Source: Aldehydirespirator sp965220345 (GTDB lineage: Bacteria; Actinomycetota; Acidimicrobiia; Acidimicrobiales; Aldehydirespiratoraceae). From it: 64,000 nt of DNA. Position numbers and translations under genes: made by a program. Every line of letters starts with the position of its first letter. Positions within the stretch are counted from its first letter, which is position 1. Positions 24,738 through 33,489 of this stretch are shown here, one piece after another. Below the pieces are notes generated by a model that saw only the letters and a list, made by a program, of their open reading frames with translations, was not told the DNA's origin and made no database searches. The DNA lies in NCBI GenBank assembly GCA_965220345.1, contig OZ244822.1:124001-188000 (forward strand), given 5' to 3'.

Positions 24738-25610
24738 CTAGTAGACCTCGGGAACGAAAGTCTGCTCTGCTATCGGCGGGCGCACATAACCGACATCAGA
24801 CTGACGTTCCGGCAGAGCAATCTCTTCCCAGGGCACCAGCTCATACGGAATCATCGATAGCAAATGCGAGATGCAGTTGAGCCGCGCACGCCGCTTAGAG
24901 TCGGCGTTGACCACATACCACGGTGCCTGCTTGATGTCGGTGTGGGCGAACAGAGTGTCTTTGGCTTTTGAGTAGTCCACCCAACGCGACCTGCCCTCTA
25001 AGTCCATTTCAGAGAGTTTCCAGCGTTTGCGAGGGTCTTGTAGTCGACTCTGGAAACGTTGCTCCTGCTCGGTGTCGCTTACTGAGAACCAGTATTTGAT
25101 CAGGATAATCCCCGAGCGCACCAGCATCCTCTCAAACTCAGGACATGATCGCAGGAACTCCTGATACTCAAGTTCAGTGCAGAAACCCATCACCGGCTCG
25201 ACAAGCCCACGGTTGTACCAGCTGCGATCAAACAGAACCATTTCACCCGCCGCGGGCAGCTCAGCCACGTAACGCTGGAACCACCATTTGGTCTTATCAC
25301 GATCGCTGGGAGTGCCCAGAGCCACCACCCTCACCACTCGCGGATTAAGCCGCTCAGCGATGCGCTTGATAACTCCACCCTTACCTGCAGCGTCACGCCC
25401 CTCAAAAATCACCACCACTTTGAGGCCGTTGAGACGGATCCAGCGCTGCAACAACGCCAGTTCCTCCTGCAAGCGTTCCAGCTCACGCTCATATTCCCGC
25501 TTCGACATTTTCGGTCGCTCTGCTGGATCATCAGCCACGGCAGCTCTGTGCTCATCGGCCTCAGGCGCAGCACCGTTGGCTGTCGTGTCTAAGCTCACAG
25601 GCAATGACAC
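24738..25610 (-). CDS. Polyphosphate kinase 2 family protein
   Basis: 290 residues; about 30 N-terminal residues precede the conserved MSKREYERELERLQEEL start of the domain. Walker A is FEGRDAAGKGG, the Walker B/lid region LFDRSWYNRGLVEPVMGFC, and KYWFSVSDTEQEQRF, DPRKRWKLSEMDLE and APWYVVNADSKRRARLN follow, as in one-domain PPK2 enzymes. These use polyphosphate to phosphorylate NDPs or NMPs. I infer nucleoside diphosphate as the substrate from length and one domain, without certainty. Confidence 0.93.
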   Translation of the reverse strand: MSLPVSLDTTANGAAPEADEHRAAVADDPAERPKMSKREYERELERLQEELALLQRWIRLNGLKVVVIFEGRDAAGKGGVIKRIAERLNPRVVRVVALGTPSDRDKTKWWFQRYVAELPAAGEMVLFDRSWYNRGLVEPVMGFCTELEYQEFLRSCPEFERMLVRSGIILIKYWFSVSDTEQEQRFQSRLQDPRKRWKLSEMDLEGRSRWVDYSKAKDTLFAHTDIKQAPWYVVNADSKRRARLNCISHLLSMIPYELVPWEEIALPERQSDVGYVRPPIAEQTFVPEVY

Positions 25611-25778
25611 TAGTGCCAGAGTGCATGAACCGCAGAAATGTATCCTCTAAAGAAGCACAGTAAACCAGAACAAAGACGACCAAAACGCAGCAAACCAAAA
25701 CCATGACAGATCAACAGAACGCAGCTGCCCCGCGCCGATGCCCCCTCCCCTCCCTTCAGGATCGCAGAGCATAACAAT

Positions 25779-27368
25779 ATGAGTAACAGTCAAGATCAGT
25801 TCACCACTATGTCGGGGGTTGCGGTGGATCCCGTCTACGGCGACGGCCCGCTGCCAGGCGAGTTCCCCTATACGCGGGGCATCCATCCCGACATGTACCG
25901 CAGCCGGCTTTGGACTATGCGCATGTTCGCCGGGTTCGGCACAGCGGTTGACACCAACGGCCGCTTCAAAGAGATCTTGCGCCACGGCGGCACCGGCCTG
26001 TCCACCGCGTTTGACATGCCGACGCTGATGGGCCGCGACTCCGACGACGAACTCTGGTCAACTGGTGAGGTCGGCCGTGCCGGGGTGGCAGTCGACACAC
26101 TGGCCGACATGGAAGACCTGTTCGCCGATATTGACCTTTCAGCCGTGTCAACTTCGATGACAATTAACGGCCCGGCCATCGTGGCTTTGGCTCAGTACAT
26201 CGCTGTCGGCGATCAGGCGGGCGTGCCTCGGGATCAGCTGTCGGGCACAATCCAGAACGACATCCTCAAGGAGTACCAAGCCCAAAAGGAGTACATCTAC
26301 CCGCCGCGGCCTTCAATGCGAATCATCACCGACATGATGCGCTTCACCACTGCAGAAATGCCGCGCTGGCATCCGGTTTCGATATCGGGATATCACATCC
26401 GCGAGGCCGGTTCCACTGCTGCACAGGAACTAGGCTTTACTCTCGCCAACGGCTTCGCTTACGTGGAGGCAGCACAAGCGGCAGGCCTCGAAGTAGACGA
26501 TTTCGCAGCGCGGTTGAGTTTCTTTTTCAACAGCCATAGCGACTTCTTTGAAGAGATCGGCAAATTCCGCGCGGCTCGCCGTATCTGGGCTACCTGGATG
26601 AAGCAACGCTACGGTGCCATCAGTGAACGCAGCCTCAAGTGCCGCTTCCACACTCAAACCGCAGGCGTTTCACTTACCGCTCAACAACCCGAGATCAACA
26701 TCGCTCGGGTTGCTTTGCAAGCCTTAGCGGCAGCGCTCGGCGGAACGCAGTCGCTTCACACTGACTCTTACGACGAGGCGCTGGCGCTGCCCACCGAGAA
26801 GGCTGCCCGTATCGCTTTGCGCACTCAACAGATCGTGGCTCACGAAACTGGTGTAGCTAATGTGGCTGACCCGCTCGGAGGTTCACCGTATGTGGAATGG
26901 ATCACCGACGAGATGGAACGCCAAGCCTCCGAGATCTTCGATCATTTGCTGGAACTAGGCGGCGGCTCAATGCTTGAAGGTGTCTACGAAGCCATCGATA
27001 ACGGCTGGTTCGTTGGTCGGATCGCGGACTCGGCTTACCGCTTCGAGCGGGAAATTAACGACGGCACCCGGATTATCGTCGGTGTCAACGACTTCACGGA
27101 AGGCAACGAAGACAACGACGACAACCTGCTGCGCATTGATCAAGCCACCGAAGATTTGCAGCTCAAACGATTGGCATCAGTGAAACAAGCTCGTGACGAT
27201 GAAGCGGTGAGACGCACACTCAAGGCACTGCGCTCCGCTGCCGAAAACCCGACCAGCAATCTGATGCCACCGGTGATCGACGCGGTCAAGGCTTACGCCA
27301 CAGAAGGCGAGATCTGCGATGCCCTCGCCGATGTTTTTGGGCGCTACATCGAGCAAGCCGTTGTCTGA
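25779..27368 (+). CDS. Adenosylcobalamin-dependent acyl-CoA mutase, large (catalytic) subunit
   Basis: 529 residues: the TIM-barrel domain of the methylmalonyl-CoA mutase family without the B12 domain, which is encoded by the next gene. Seen: GIHPDMYRSRLWTMRMFAGF, STAFDMPTLMGRDSDD, TIQNDILKEY, IYPPRPSMRIITDM and TQSLHTDSYDEALALPT. Where methylmalonyl-CoA mutase has Tyr89 this protein has Phe50, as in isobutyryl-CoA mutases, but the Arg of PSMR (Arg181) that binds a substrate carboxylate is kept. I therefore leave the substrate open between methylmalonyl-CoA and a related acyl-CoA. Two genes downstream is the MeaB-type GTPase. Confidence 0.9.
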   Translation: MSNSQDQFTTMSGVAVDPVYGDGPLPGEFPYTRGIHPDMYRSRLWTMRMFAGFGTAVDTNGRFKEILRHGGTGLSTAFDMPTLMGRDSDDELWSTGEVGRAGVAVDTLADMEDLFADIDLSAVSTSMTINGPAIVALAQYIAVGDQAGVPRDQLSGTIQNDILKEYQAQKEYIYPPRPSMRIITDMMRFTTAEMPRWHPVSISGYHIREAGSTAAQELGFTLANGFAYVEAAQAAGLEVDDFAARLSFFFNSHSDFFEEIGKFRAARRIWATWMKQRYGAISERSLKCRFHTQTAGVSLTAQQPEINIARVALQALAAALGGTQSLHTDSYDEALALPTEKAARIALRTQQIVAHETGVANVADPLGGSPYVEWITDEMERQASEIFDHLLELGGGSMLEGVYEAIDNGWFVGRIADSAYRFEREINDGTRIIVGVNDFTEGNEDNDDNLLRIDQATEDLQLKRLASVKQARDDEAVRRTLKALRSAAENPTSNLMPPVIDAVKAYATEGEICDALADVFGRYIEQAVV

Positions 27369-27834
27369 CACATCTCAGCAGGCCGCAGGCCACCAAGCCT
27401 CAGACCATCAGGTCTCAAGGCAGGCTCAGCACCAGCCGCCGATAAGGGTGGTGCTGGCCAAGCTAGGGCTTGACGGCCACGACCGAGGGCTGAAAGTTGT
27501 GGCTCGAATGCTGCGAGACGCTGGCATGGAAGTGATTTATCTCGGTTTGCGCCAAACCACCGGCAGCGTGATCGCAGCAGTTGAACAAGAAGATGCCGAC
27601 GTGGTCGGCTTGTCGATGCACAATGCTGGGCATCTTGCGCTGGCACCACGGATCCTGCAAGCCTTGCGCGACGCTGACCTTGATGTGCCGGTAGTGATCG
27701 GAGGGATCGTCCCCGAAAGTGATGTGGAAACACTCAAAGAAATGGGTGTCAGCGCGGTGCTGCATCCCGGTTCCTCAGCAGTTGAGGTGGCTGAAGCAGT
27801 GCGCGGCTCAGTCCGCAAGACATCAACCGAGTGA
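27319..27834 (+). CDS. Cobalamin-binding (small) subunit of the acyl-CoA mutase
   Basis: 171 residues in the longest form. The B12-binding domain starts at PPIRVVLAKLGLDGHDRG with the D-x-H-x-x-G motif that supplies the cobalt-ligating His, and continues with VIYLGLRQT, VGLSMHNAGHL and VVIGGIVP. The ATG at 27319 overlaps the mutase gene by 50 bases; the first ~35 residues are Gln/Ser/His-rich and not part of the domain, so a later start such as TTG 27360 is possible. Forms the holoenzyme with the large subunit. Confidence 0.92.
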   Translation: MPSPMFLGATSSKPLSDTSQQAAGHQASDHQVSRQAQHQPPIRVVLAKLGLDGHDRGLKVVARMLRDAGMEVIYLGLRQTTGSVIAAVEQEDADVVGLSMHNAGHLALAPRILQALRDADLDVPVVIGGIVPESDVETLKEMGVSAVLHPGSSAVEVAEAVRGSVRKTSTE

Positions 27835-27868
27835 CAGGCCGCTGGTTGACAGGCCGGTCAGGCATCGG

Positions 27869-29005
27869 ATGAACCAAATGGCTGACAGACTCGGAACCTC
27901 CGACCTGCTGGAGCAAGCCATCAGTGGCAAGCGGCGGGCTTTGGGCCGTCTGCTGACCCTGATTGAGCGAGGCGATTTCGCCGCAGATGAAGTCACCGAA
28001 CTGCTTCACCACTATATGCAGCGCCGCGCAGGCGATGACACCCTCGCTGTCACCTTCACTGGCAACGCTCAACGCAGTGCTGGTAATCCTGATAACGCTG
28101 CTGTGATCGGTGTAACTGGTGCCCCTGGATGCGGCAAGTCAACCTTGGTGGGCTGCCTTGTGACGGAACTGGCCAAAGAGTCACAAGCAGGTAGTGGGCC
28201 TGCTGTGCTTGCAATTGATCCTTCGTCGCCTCTAACCGGCGGCGCAATACTCGGCGACCGAATCCGCATGGAGGAAACTGGTCCTACAGCCCGCTCAAGC
28301 AGCACCGACCGAGCGACTGACACTAAGACCAAAAATACGATCGTCACTGCTGAAAGTGGAAGCACCTTCATTAGGTCAATGGCCACACGCGGTCACGCGG
28401 GAGGGCTGGCATTGGCTGTGCCAGCAGCGCTGCGCCTGTTCGAAGCTTGCGGCTATGGGCCACTCGTGGTGGAAACAGCAGGAGTCGGCCAGGTTGAGGT
28501 GGACGTTACCCGCACTGCTGACACCACTGTGGTGGTTGTTGCACCTGGGATGGGTGACGCTGTGCAGGCCAACAAGTCAGGCTTGCTGGAGGTAGCTGAT
28601 GTGCTGGTGGTCAACAAGGCCGACCGCCCAGGTGCCGAAGACACCAGACGTGACTTGGAGCACATGCTCGACCTCAGCCATATCACTGGGCTCGCCGAGC
28701 AATGGCGCCCTCCGGTCGTAATGACCACAGCCATCGCAGGCGACGGTGCCGATCAGGTGATGAACGCTGTGCAAGCTCATCGTGAAAATCTGGAACGTGT
28801 CGGTCTACTCGAAGCTCGCCGTGAGGCACGGATACACCATGAGGTGCATGACCGAGTTTCGCAGTGCTTGAAAGCGGCCGCCGATCACTATTTGAGAAGC
28901 AAACCCGATCCGCTGACTGCGGCTATTGATGGGCGCATCACGCCAGCCGCTGCGGCTGCTGCGATCAGCCAACATCTGCTGGCCTCTGACATGCCTGACA
29001 TCTGA
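27869..29005 (+). CDS. MeaB/ArgK-type GTPase, mutase chaperone
   Basis: 378 residues from ATG 27869 (MNQMADRLGTSDLLEQ); the frame is open back to 27719 but that part runs inside the B12-subunit gene. G3E-family GTPase: Walker A GVTGAPGCGKST, LAIDPSSPLTGGAILGD, ETAGVGQVEVDV and the base-specificity motif NKAD. It guards and reloads the B12 mutase. Between RIRMEE and TFIRSMATRGHAGG there is a Thr/Ser-rich insertion of about 25 residues in the switch region, not present in the usual family sequence. Confidence 0.93.
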   Translation: MNQMADRLGTSDLLEQAISGKRRALGRLLTLIERGDFAADEVTELLHHYMQRRAGDDTLAVTFTGNAQRSAGNPDNAAVIGVTGAPGCGKSTLVGCLVTELAKESQAGSGPAVLAIDPSSPLTGGAILGDRIRMEETGPTARSSSTDRATDTKTKNTIVTAESGSTFIRSMATRGHAGGLALAVPAALRLFEACGYGPLVVETAGVGQVEVDVTRTADTTVVVVAPGMGDAVQANKSGLLEVADVLVVNKADRPGAEDTRRDLEHMLDLSHITGLAEQWRPPVVMTTAIAGDGADQVMNAVQAHRENLERVGLLEARREARIHHEVHDRVSQCLKAAADHYLRSKPDPLTAAIDGRITPAAAAAAISQHLLASDMPDI

Positions 29006-29053
29006 AATGCAAGCCCACGCGATTGAGAGCTGCCAGCTATAGAGGGCTTAGAG

Positions 29054-29791
29054 CTACAGGGTTAGAAGTATCCGGCGAGCTTCACTCAACTCGGCGATCC
29101 GCTCGGCGGCTTCGGCTTCAGCTGCGCCCAAGTCGGGGTGAGCCGCACGCAAAGCCTCACGAAAGCAGCGGCGTACTGCGGACTGCTCCGGCAACTGTTC
29201 ACCACGTTCAAAGCCCAGAATGTCCAAAGCCCAGCCAACCGGATCGCTCACCGCCAGGTCCGATCGTATTGATGAGTCGCCCGTAGTTAGGTAAGCGAAC
29301 AATGCTGCATCCACTTCACCACGCCATGCAAGTCCCTGACGCACGGCCAGCAAAGCTTCTCTCCGCACTAGGGTCGCTGACATGCCCGCGGCGTAGACAG
29401 CACCCAAGATCAACTGGCTCGGAGTAGCTCTGGCGCTGTCGAATTCGCAACTCAGTTGTTCAAGTGATCTTAGTGAACTACCAGAATCGGAGCCGTAGAG
29501 ACGCTGACGGCTGCGTGTCAGCCCCACCCGGTCATTCTGTAACCGGTAGCGCAATCGCGGTTGTGCAATCGGTTGATGCTGCTCCAACTCGTGAACGAGT
29601 TCGGTGACCTCTCCAAGATTTTCAGACGACAACTCCGAAGAAAACCGGGCGCATACAGCACCCAATAGCAGGCTGCCCGGGGTGGGCGTATGACCGTTGG
29701 ATGTGCTGTGCAACCGGCTGCGGTCAATAGCCAGCCGGCGGGTGGGCGCGATCGGTCTTGAATGAAAAATGTCAAGCTCAGACAACAACAC
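29054..29791 (-). CDS. J-domain-like protein, unknown function
   Basis: 245 residues. The last ~65 residues (DPVGWALDILGF... FREALRAAHPDLGA... RIAELSEARRILL) match a DnaJ-type J domain with the HPD tripeptide between two helices and the ELSEAR end of helix III. The N-terminal ~180 residues, with ATPSQLILGAVYAAGMSATL and a similar TPGSLLLGAVCARF earlier, look like two related alpha-helical segments and are not a family I recognise. It probably recruits a DnaK to a specific client. The stop faces the end of the MeaB gene. Confidence 0.65.
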   Translation of the reverse strand: MLLSELDIFHSRPIAPTRRLAIDRSRLHSTSNGHTPTPGSLLLGAVCARFSSELSSENLGEVTELVHELEQHQPIAQPRLRYRLQNDRVGLTRSRQRLYGSDSGSSLRSLEQLSCEFDSARATPSQLILGAVYAAGMSATLVRREALLAVRQGLAWRGEVDAALFAYLTTGDSSIRSDLAVSDPVGWALDILGFERGEQLPEQSAVRRCFREALRAAHPDLGAAEAEAAERIAELSEARRILLTL

Positions 29792-29865
29792 CAGATCAAG
29801 CTAGCGAAAGACCTGCAAATCCCTGCGCCTTCAACGCAGATCCACCGACCAACAAAGAAGATGGC

Positions 29866-31050
29866 TCAGGTAGGCAGAACTGCTGGCACGGGATTGGTTG
29901 TCGTAGCAGGCTCGGGTACTAAGCCATCAAGCAAGCCCTCTAATCCTTCAAGCCCAGAAGGCGAGCCATCACCATTAAGCGGTAAACCGCTACCGAAGAG
30001 CCGACCAAGCAGTTGATTGAGGGTCTCTGGGTCTAGAGGTATTTGACCCGGCACTACACCTTCGAACTGATCTGGGCTGTCTTGTGGTTGCTGTGTTTCG
30101 GGCAGAGCTTCGGGGATTGCGAAACCGAACTGAAACGGTGCGTCATTGCCGAATAACTGTCTAAGCAGTTGCTCTACTAGTTCCTCGCCAAGCAGGTCAA
30201 GTAGCTCCTCATTGATTAGTCCTTCAGGCAAACCAAAACCGAAAGACATGCCTCCTTCAGGCATCGGGCTGCCATCATCGCCATTCCAGTCGTCATCGCT
30301 CATACCATCATCACGACCTGACCAACCATCATCGTCATACCAGTCGTATCTGTCGTAATCGAACCAGCCGTCATCTCGGTAGCGCCGATCATCACGGTCG
30401 AACCTGTAATCGTAGTACCAGTCGTCGTAGCCTCTCAGCCAGTCGCCAAGACCCAAGAATCGTTCAAGCAGCCACAGCAACGGGGCAAGATTCAGCCCCC
30501 ATTGTCTGTCTGTGTAATTGTGATAGCGGTAGCCGTCACGGTGATGACGGTCGGCACTGTGGCCGTGGTGGTCATGGCCATGATCACGATGACCATGATG
30601 CCGGTAGCCGCGTTCGTAGTGATGATGACGATCTCGATGATCGCCATATTCTGGAATGCCTAAAAAGAAATCGGGGGTAGCCACAGTTGCGTAATCCACC
30701 GCAACTGAAAAGTCGTCGTCATCATCAAGGACGGCACTAACAGCCCACACCGCAGCCGCAACAATTGCAGCAGCTGCGATCACCCCTGCGGCTATCAGTG
30801 CGCCCGTCCTAGCCTTGCTCTGCATTGACTTGTTGTCGGCGCGTTCGTTGCCATCGTTGGCATTACCGTTGTCGCTTACAGCGTTTTCGGTCACGTCAGA
30901 GCTGCTAGTGCTGTCATTGTCGCTGCCGTCGTTGTCGGCATCCTCAGCAGCATCCTCAACTGCTGGATTAGTTTCGGCTTCGCCGTCGTCAGTGGCGTTG
31001 GCAGCCCCTTGATCATCTTGCGTTTCGTCAAGTCTCTTCTCATCAGCCAT
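29866..31050 (-). CDS. Acidic, histidine-rich single-pass membrane protein, unknown function
   Basis: 394 residues of unusual composition. Residues ~1-80 are strongly acidic (Asp/Glu/Asn/Ser repeats), followed by one membrane helix (ALIAAGVIAAAAIVAAAVWA). Then come a His/Asp/Arg-rich stretch (HHHYERGYRHHGHRDHGH, about 145-175), a Trp/Tyr/Asp-rich stretch of D-x-x-Y-D-W-Y motifs (about 205-255), a segment with amphipathic helices (ELLDLLGEELVEQLLRQLFG) and a Pro/Gln-rich end. By topology the acidic part is likely cytoplasmic and the His/Asp-rich part outside. Divalent metal binding is plausible but unproven. Confidence 0.7.
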   Translation of the reverse strand: MADEKRLDETQDDQGAANATDDGEAETNPAVEDAAEDADNDGSDNDSTSSSDVTENAVSDNGNANDGNERADNKSMQSKARTGALIAAGVIAAAAIVAAAVWAVSAVLDDDDDFSVAVDYATVATPDFFLGIPEYGDHRDRHHHYERGYRHHGHRDHGHDHHGHSADRHHRDGYRYHNYTDRQWGLNLAPLLWLLERFLGLGDWLRGYDDWYYDYRFDRDDRRYRDDGWFDYDRYDWYDDDGWSGRDDGMSDDDWNGDDGSPMPEGGMSFGFGLPEGLINEELLDLLGEELVEQLLRQLFGNDAPFQFGFAIPEALPETQQPQDSPDQFEGVVPGQIPLDPETLNQLLGRLFGSGLPLNGDGSPSGLEGLEGLLDGLVPEPATTTNPVPAVLPT

Positions 31051-31210
31051 ACCAATAATCTAGGCCCCAACAGGTGCAACACGAAACAAAAGCATCAACA
31101 TCTGCGCTTGGCAGGGCTTGCGCGCTGGCGCAACGGCTGAGATACACAAGTGTCAGTAAGTTGTAGTTGTTATCGATTGTTATCAGCATTTGATGTAACA
31201 TGCTGGAGCG

Positions 31211-32197
31211 ATGTTGAGTGAAGCCAGAACTCAAGCACCCACGATTGGTGATGCTGAGAAGGCCGCAGCCGCGCTCATGGCTGCGGGAGCGGGAGAGGTA
31301 TGGCTCTACGGCTCGGTGGCGCGCGGCGAGTCCCGTGACCACAGCGACATTGACCTCGTCGCCATCTTCGACGACTTGGACTACCGACGACGCCTGCATC
31401 TGGGGATAGAACTAAACCAGGCCGCGAGCAATGCCTGCAACCAACGTGTTGAGGTCCTTGTCACTGATCGCCCCGAGTGGCGCATCCAGACTACTCAGGT
31501 ACCCGCCTCTTTCGCATCTGCTATTTCAGATGATTTAGTGTTATTAGCATCTAAACCGTGTATCCTGGATTCTGTGGACTGGGATAAGCAGCAGGTGATG
31601 CCCACCTCCGATGAGGAACTAGCCGACGAACGCCTCAGAGCTGTCCGGCTCAACATTGATGCCATAGGGACAAACCTTGAACCTAGCTGGGCCGAACTGG
31701 AGCTGACCGACAGCGACGAATACGCCGATCACTTTGACGTGCGGGCTGCCCGGCTGATCGCCGTGTGTGCTGCTGCACATCTCGCCATTGAAAACGCAGC
31801 CAAAGCGCTGGCGGTGTCGTCAGGGGTTGAAGCCCAAACTTTGTGGACTCACAATGTCGCCGATCTTGTTGATTCGCTCGAATCCGAAGACAATGATGCA
31901 GTCGAAGAGATGCTGGCAGCGGCACCCGACCTCGTCAAATCATCCAAGTACATCACTATGTGGCGAGAGCGTGGTGCATACGGAGGCCCGACCGAAGGCA
32001 TGACAGCCCAGGAGGTCGCTACTCCGGCTTTCACTGCCGCTCTTGCCATGATCGCCTGCGATGTAGCCCTTTACGCCGCTGACACGCTTGAGCGCTCTAA
32101 CCCAAAGCGCCCCGCCGCCGAACATTTGCGCCGACGAGTTACCGCTGTAAGCAACCGTCTGAAAGAATTCGATATCGCCACCGGCGAACCCCGCTGA
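31211..32197 (+). CDS. MNT nucleotidyltransferase fused to a HEPN domain
   Basis: 328 residues. Residues ~28-105 form a minimal nucleotidyltransferase: GSVARGESRDHSDIDLVAIF holds the G-S-x10-D-x-D signature. After a linker, residues ~175-310 are a HEPN-type helical bundle (ARLIAVCAAAHLAIENAAKA, then WTHNVADLVDSL). In MntA-HepT modules these domains are separate proteins, the nucleotidyltransferase AMPylating the HEPN RNase toxin; here they are one chain. I cannot clearly place the HEPN R-x4-6-H catalytic motif, so the RNase may be inactive. GGAG lies before the ATG. Confidence 0.8.
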   Translation: MLSEARTQAPTIGDAEKAAAALMAAGAGEVWLYGSVARGESRDHSDIDLVAIFDDLDYRRRLHLGIELNQAASNACNQRVEVLVTDRPEWRIQTTQVPASFASAISDDLVLLASKPCILDSVDWDKQQVMPTSDEELADERLRAVRLNIDAIGTNLEPSWAELELTDSDEYADHFDVRAARLIAVCAAAHLAIENAAKALAVSSGVEAQTLWTHNVADLVDSLESEDNDAVEEMLAAAPDLVKSSKYITMWRERGAYGGPTEGMTAQEVATPAFTAALAMIACDVALYAADTLERSNPKRPAAEHLRRRVTAVSNRLKEFDIATGEPR

Positions 32198-32295
32198 TAC
32201 CGGTCTGTGACACACTTCAATGTCGGTTTGTGACACCCGGCGGGGTAACAGCCTTGGCGACGGCAGGACGGGCTGCTGGCGAGGGATGGCTGGTT

Positions 32296-32760
32296 TCAGG
32301 TTTCGTGGGGAGCGAGGACTTCATGGGAATCGAGGACTTCATGGGCACGAACTTCGTCGGCTACTGCTCGAAGCAAGCCGTTTAGAAAACGCGGCGCTTC
32401 TGCACTGCTGTACTGAGTAGCCAAAGCCACAGCCTCAGAAAGCACCACACCAGTAGGCACATCTGCACGTTGGAGCAACTCCCAGGCTGCGATCTGGGCT
32501 ACTGCCCGATCGATCATCGCCAAGCGTTCCAAGCGCCATTCGAACAGATTACGGCTGAGCAAACTGTTGATGACTTCGCGGTCTTCGTTCACTCCTAGAG
32601 CCAGTTCTTGTGCATACAGCGACAGCGGTGCCTCACGGCGAGCCAGTGCCTCATCAACCGTGCCGCCTGAGATCTCAGCTTCGTAAAGCACTGCCAGAGC
32701 ATCCTCGCGGGCTTCTCGGCGAACTCCGAAACTTGGAATAGAAGCGCCACTGTCAGGCAT
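32296..32760 (-). CDS. nusB: Transcription antitermination factor NusB
   Basis: 154 residues. All-helical NusB fold with RREAREDALAVLYEAE, NLFEWRLERLAMIDRAVAQI and PTGVVLSEAVALATQYSSAE. Binds boxA RNA with NusE during rRNA transcription. The end carries a duplicated HEVL motif (AHEVLDSHEVLAPHET). Follows efp in the aroE-aroB-pepQ-efp-nusB block. Confidence 0.95.
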   Translation of the reverse strand: MPDSGASIPSFGVRREAREDALAVLYEAEISGGTVDEALARREAPLSLYAQELALGVNEDREVINSLLSRNLFEWRLERLAMIDRAVAQIAAWELLQRADVPTGVVLSEAVALATQYSSAEAPRFLNGLLRAVADEVRAHEVLDSHEVLAPHET

Positions 32761-32818
32761 CGCTTGAGCCGTTCTCTCGTTGTCTTCTGTGAGTCGTCCG
32801 CCTCAGCAGAAAGTTCTG

Positions 32819-33382
32819 CTAGGCCCGGCCTATGTATGCACCCGAGCGAGTGTCGACTTTGACTCGTTCTTGGGGTGACACGAACAACGGCACTTGCACT
32901 ACTAGACCGGTTTCTAGTGTCGCTGGTTTGGTGGCACCTGACACACGGTCGCCTTGAACACCCGGTTCTGTGTCGGCGATAGCGAGTTCTACGGCTGCGG
33001 GCAGGTCAACACCGATGATCTCGCTGCCATGCATCAACATGACAGCGACCGAACTCTCTACTAGAAACTGCGCTGCGGTGCCGATGACTTCGGGGGCAAC
33101 AGTCATTTGTTCGTAGGACTCGTTGTCCATGAACACCAGACTGGAGCCTTCACGGTAAAGCATCTGCATCTCGCGCTTGTCAATAGTGGCTCGCTCGACT
33201 TTCTCACCCGCACGAAAGGTGCGGTCAACTACTGCCCCAGTGCGAGAGTTCTTGAGCGTAGTACGCACAAAGGCGTGGCCTTTGCCTGGCTTGACATGCT
33301 GAAACTCGACAACACTAAACAGGTTGCCGTCGAGGTCAAGGGTCATGCCGTTCCTCAGATCATTGGTGGTGATGGTGGGCAA
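32819..33382 (-). CDS. efp: Elongation factor P
   Basis: 187 residues with the three beta domains. The tip loop is HVKPGKGHAFVR, whose Lys at the centre is the residue that inserts near the P-site tRNA and is modified in some bacteria; no modification gene is in the window. Relieves stalling at polyproline. ITTNDLRNGMTLDLDG starts the KOW-like domain. Confidence 0.97.
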   Translation of the reverse strand: MPTITTNDLRNGMTLDLDGNLFSVVEFQHVKPGKGHAFVRTTLKNSRTGAVVDRTFRAGEKVERATIDKREMQMLYREGSSLVFMDNESYEQMTVAPEVIGTAAQFLVESSVAVMLMHGSEIIGVDLPAAVELAIADTEPGVQGDRVSGATKPATLETGLVVQVPLFVSPQERVKVDTRSGAYIGRA

Positions 33383-33489
33383 GTTTCGGCTCCTGAATTA
33401 GTAAGAGTGACGGTGAGAGGGTTCGGTGATGGCTGCTTGCAGCGAGCTAATGCTTTAGAAGGCTTCTGAACTATGGCAGATAGCGGAAT

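Noticed and set aside
27719..27868. Upstream extension of the MeaB gene
   Set aside because: It overlaps the coding end of the B12 subunit and has no family similarity; the natural start is ATG 27869.
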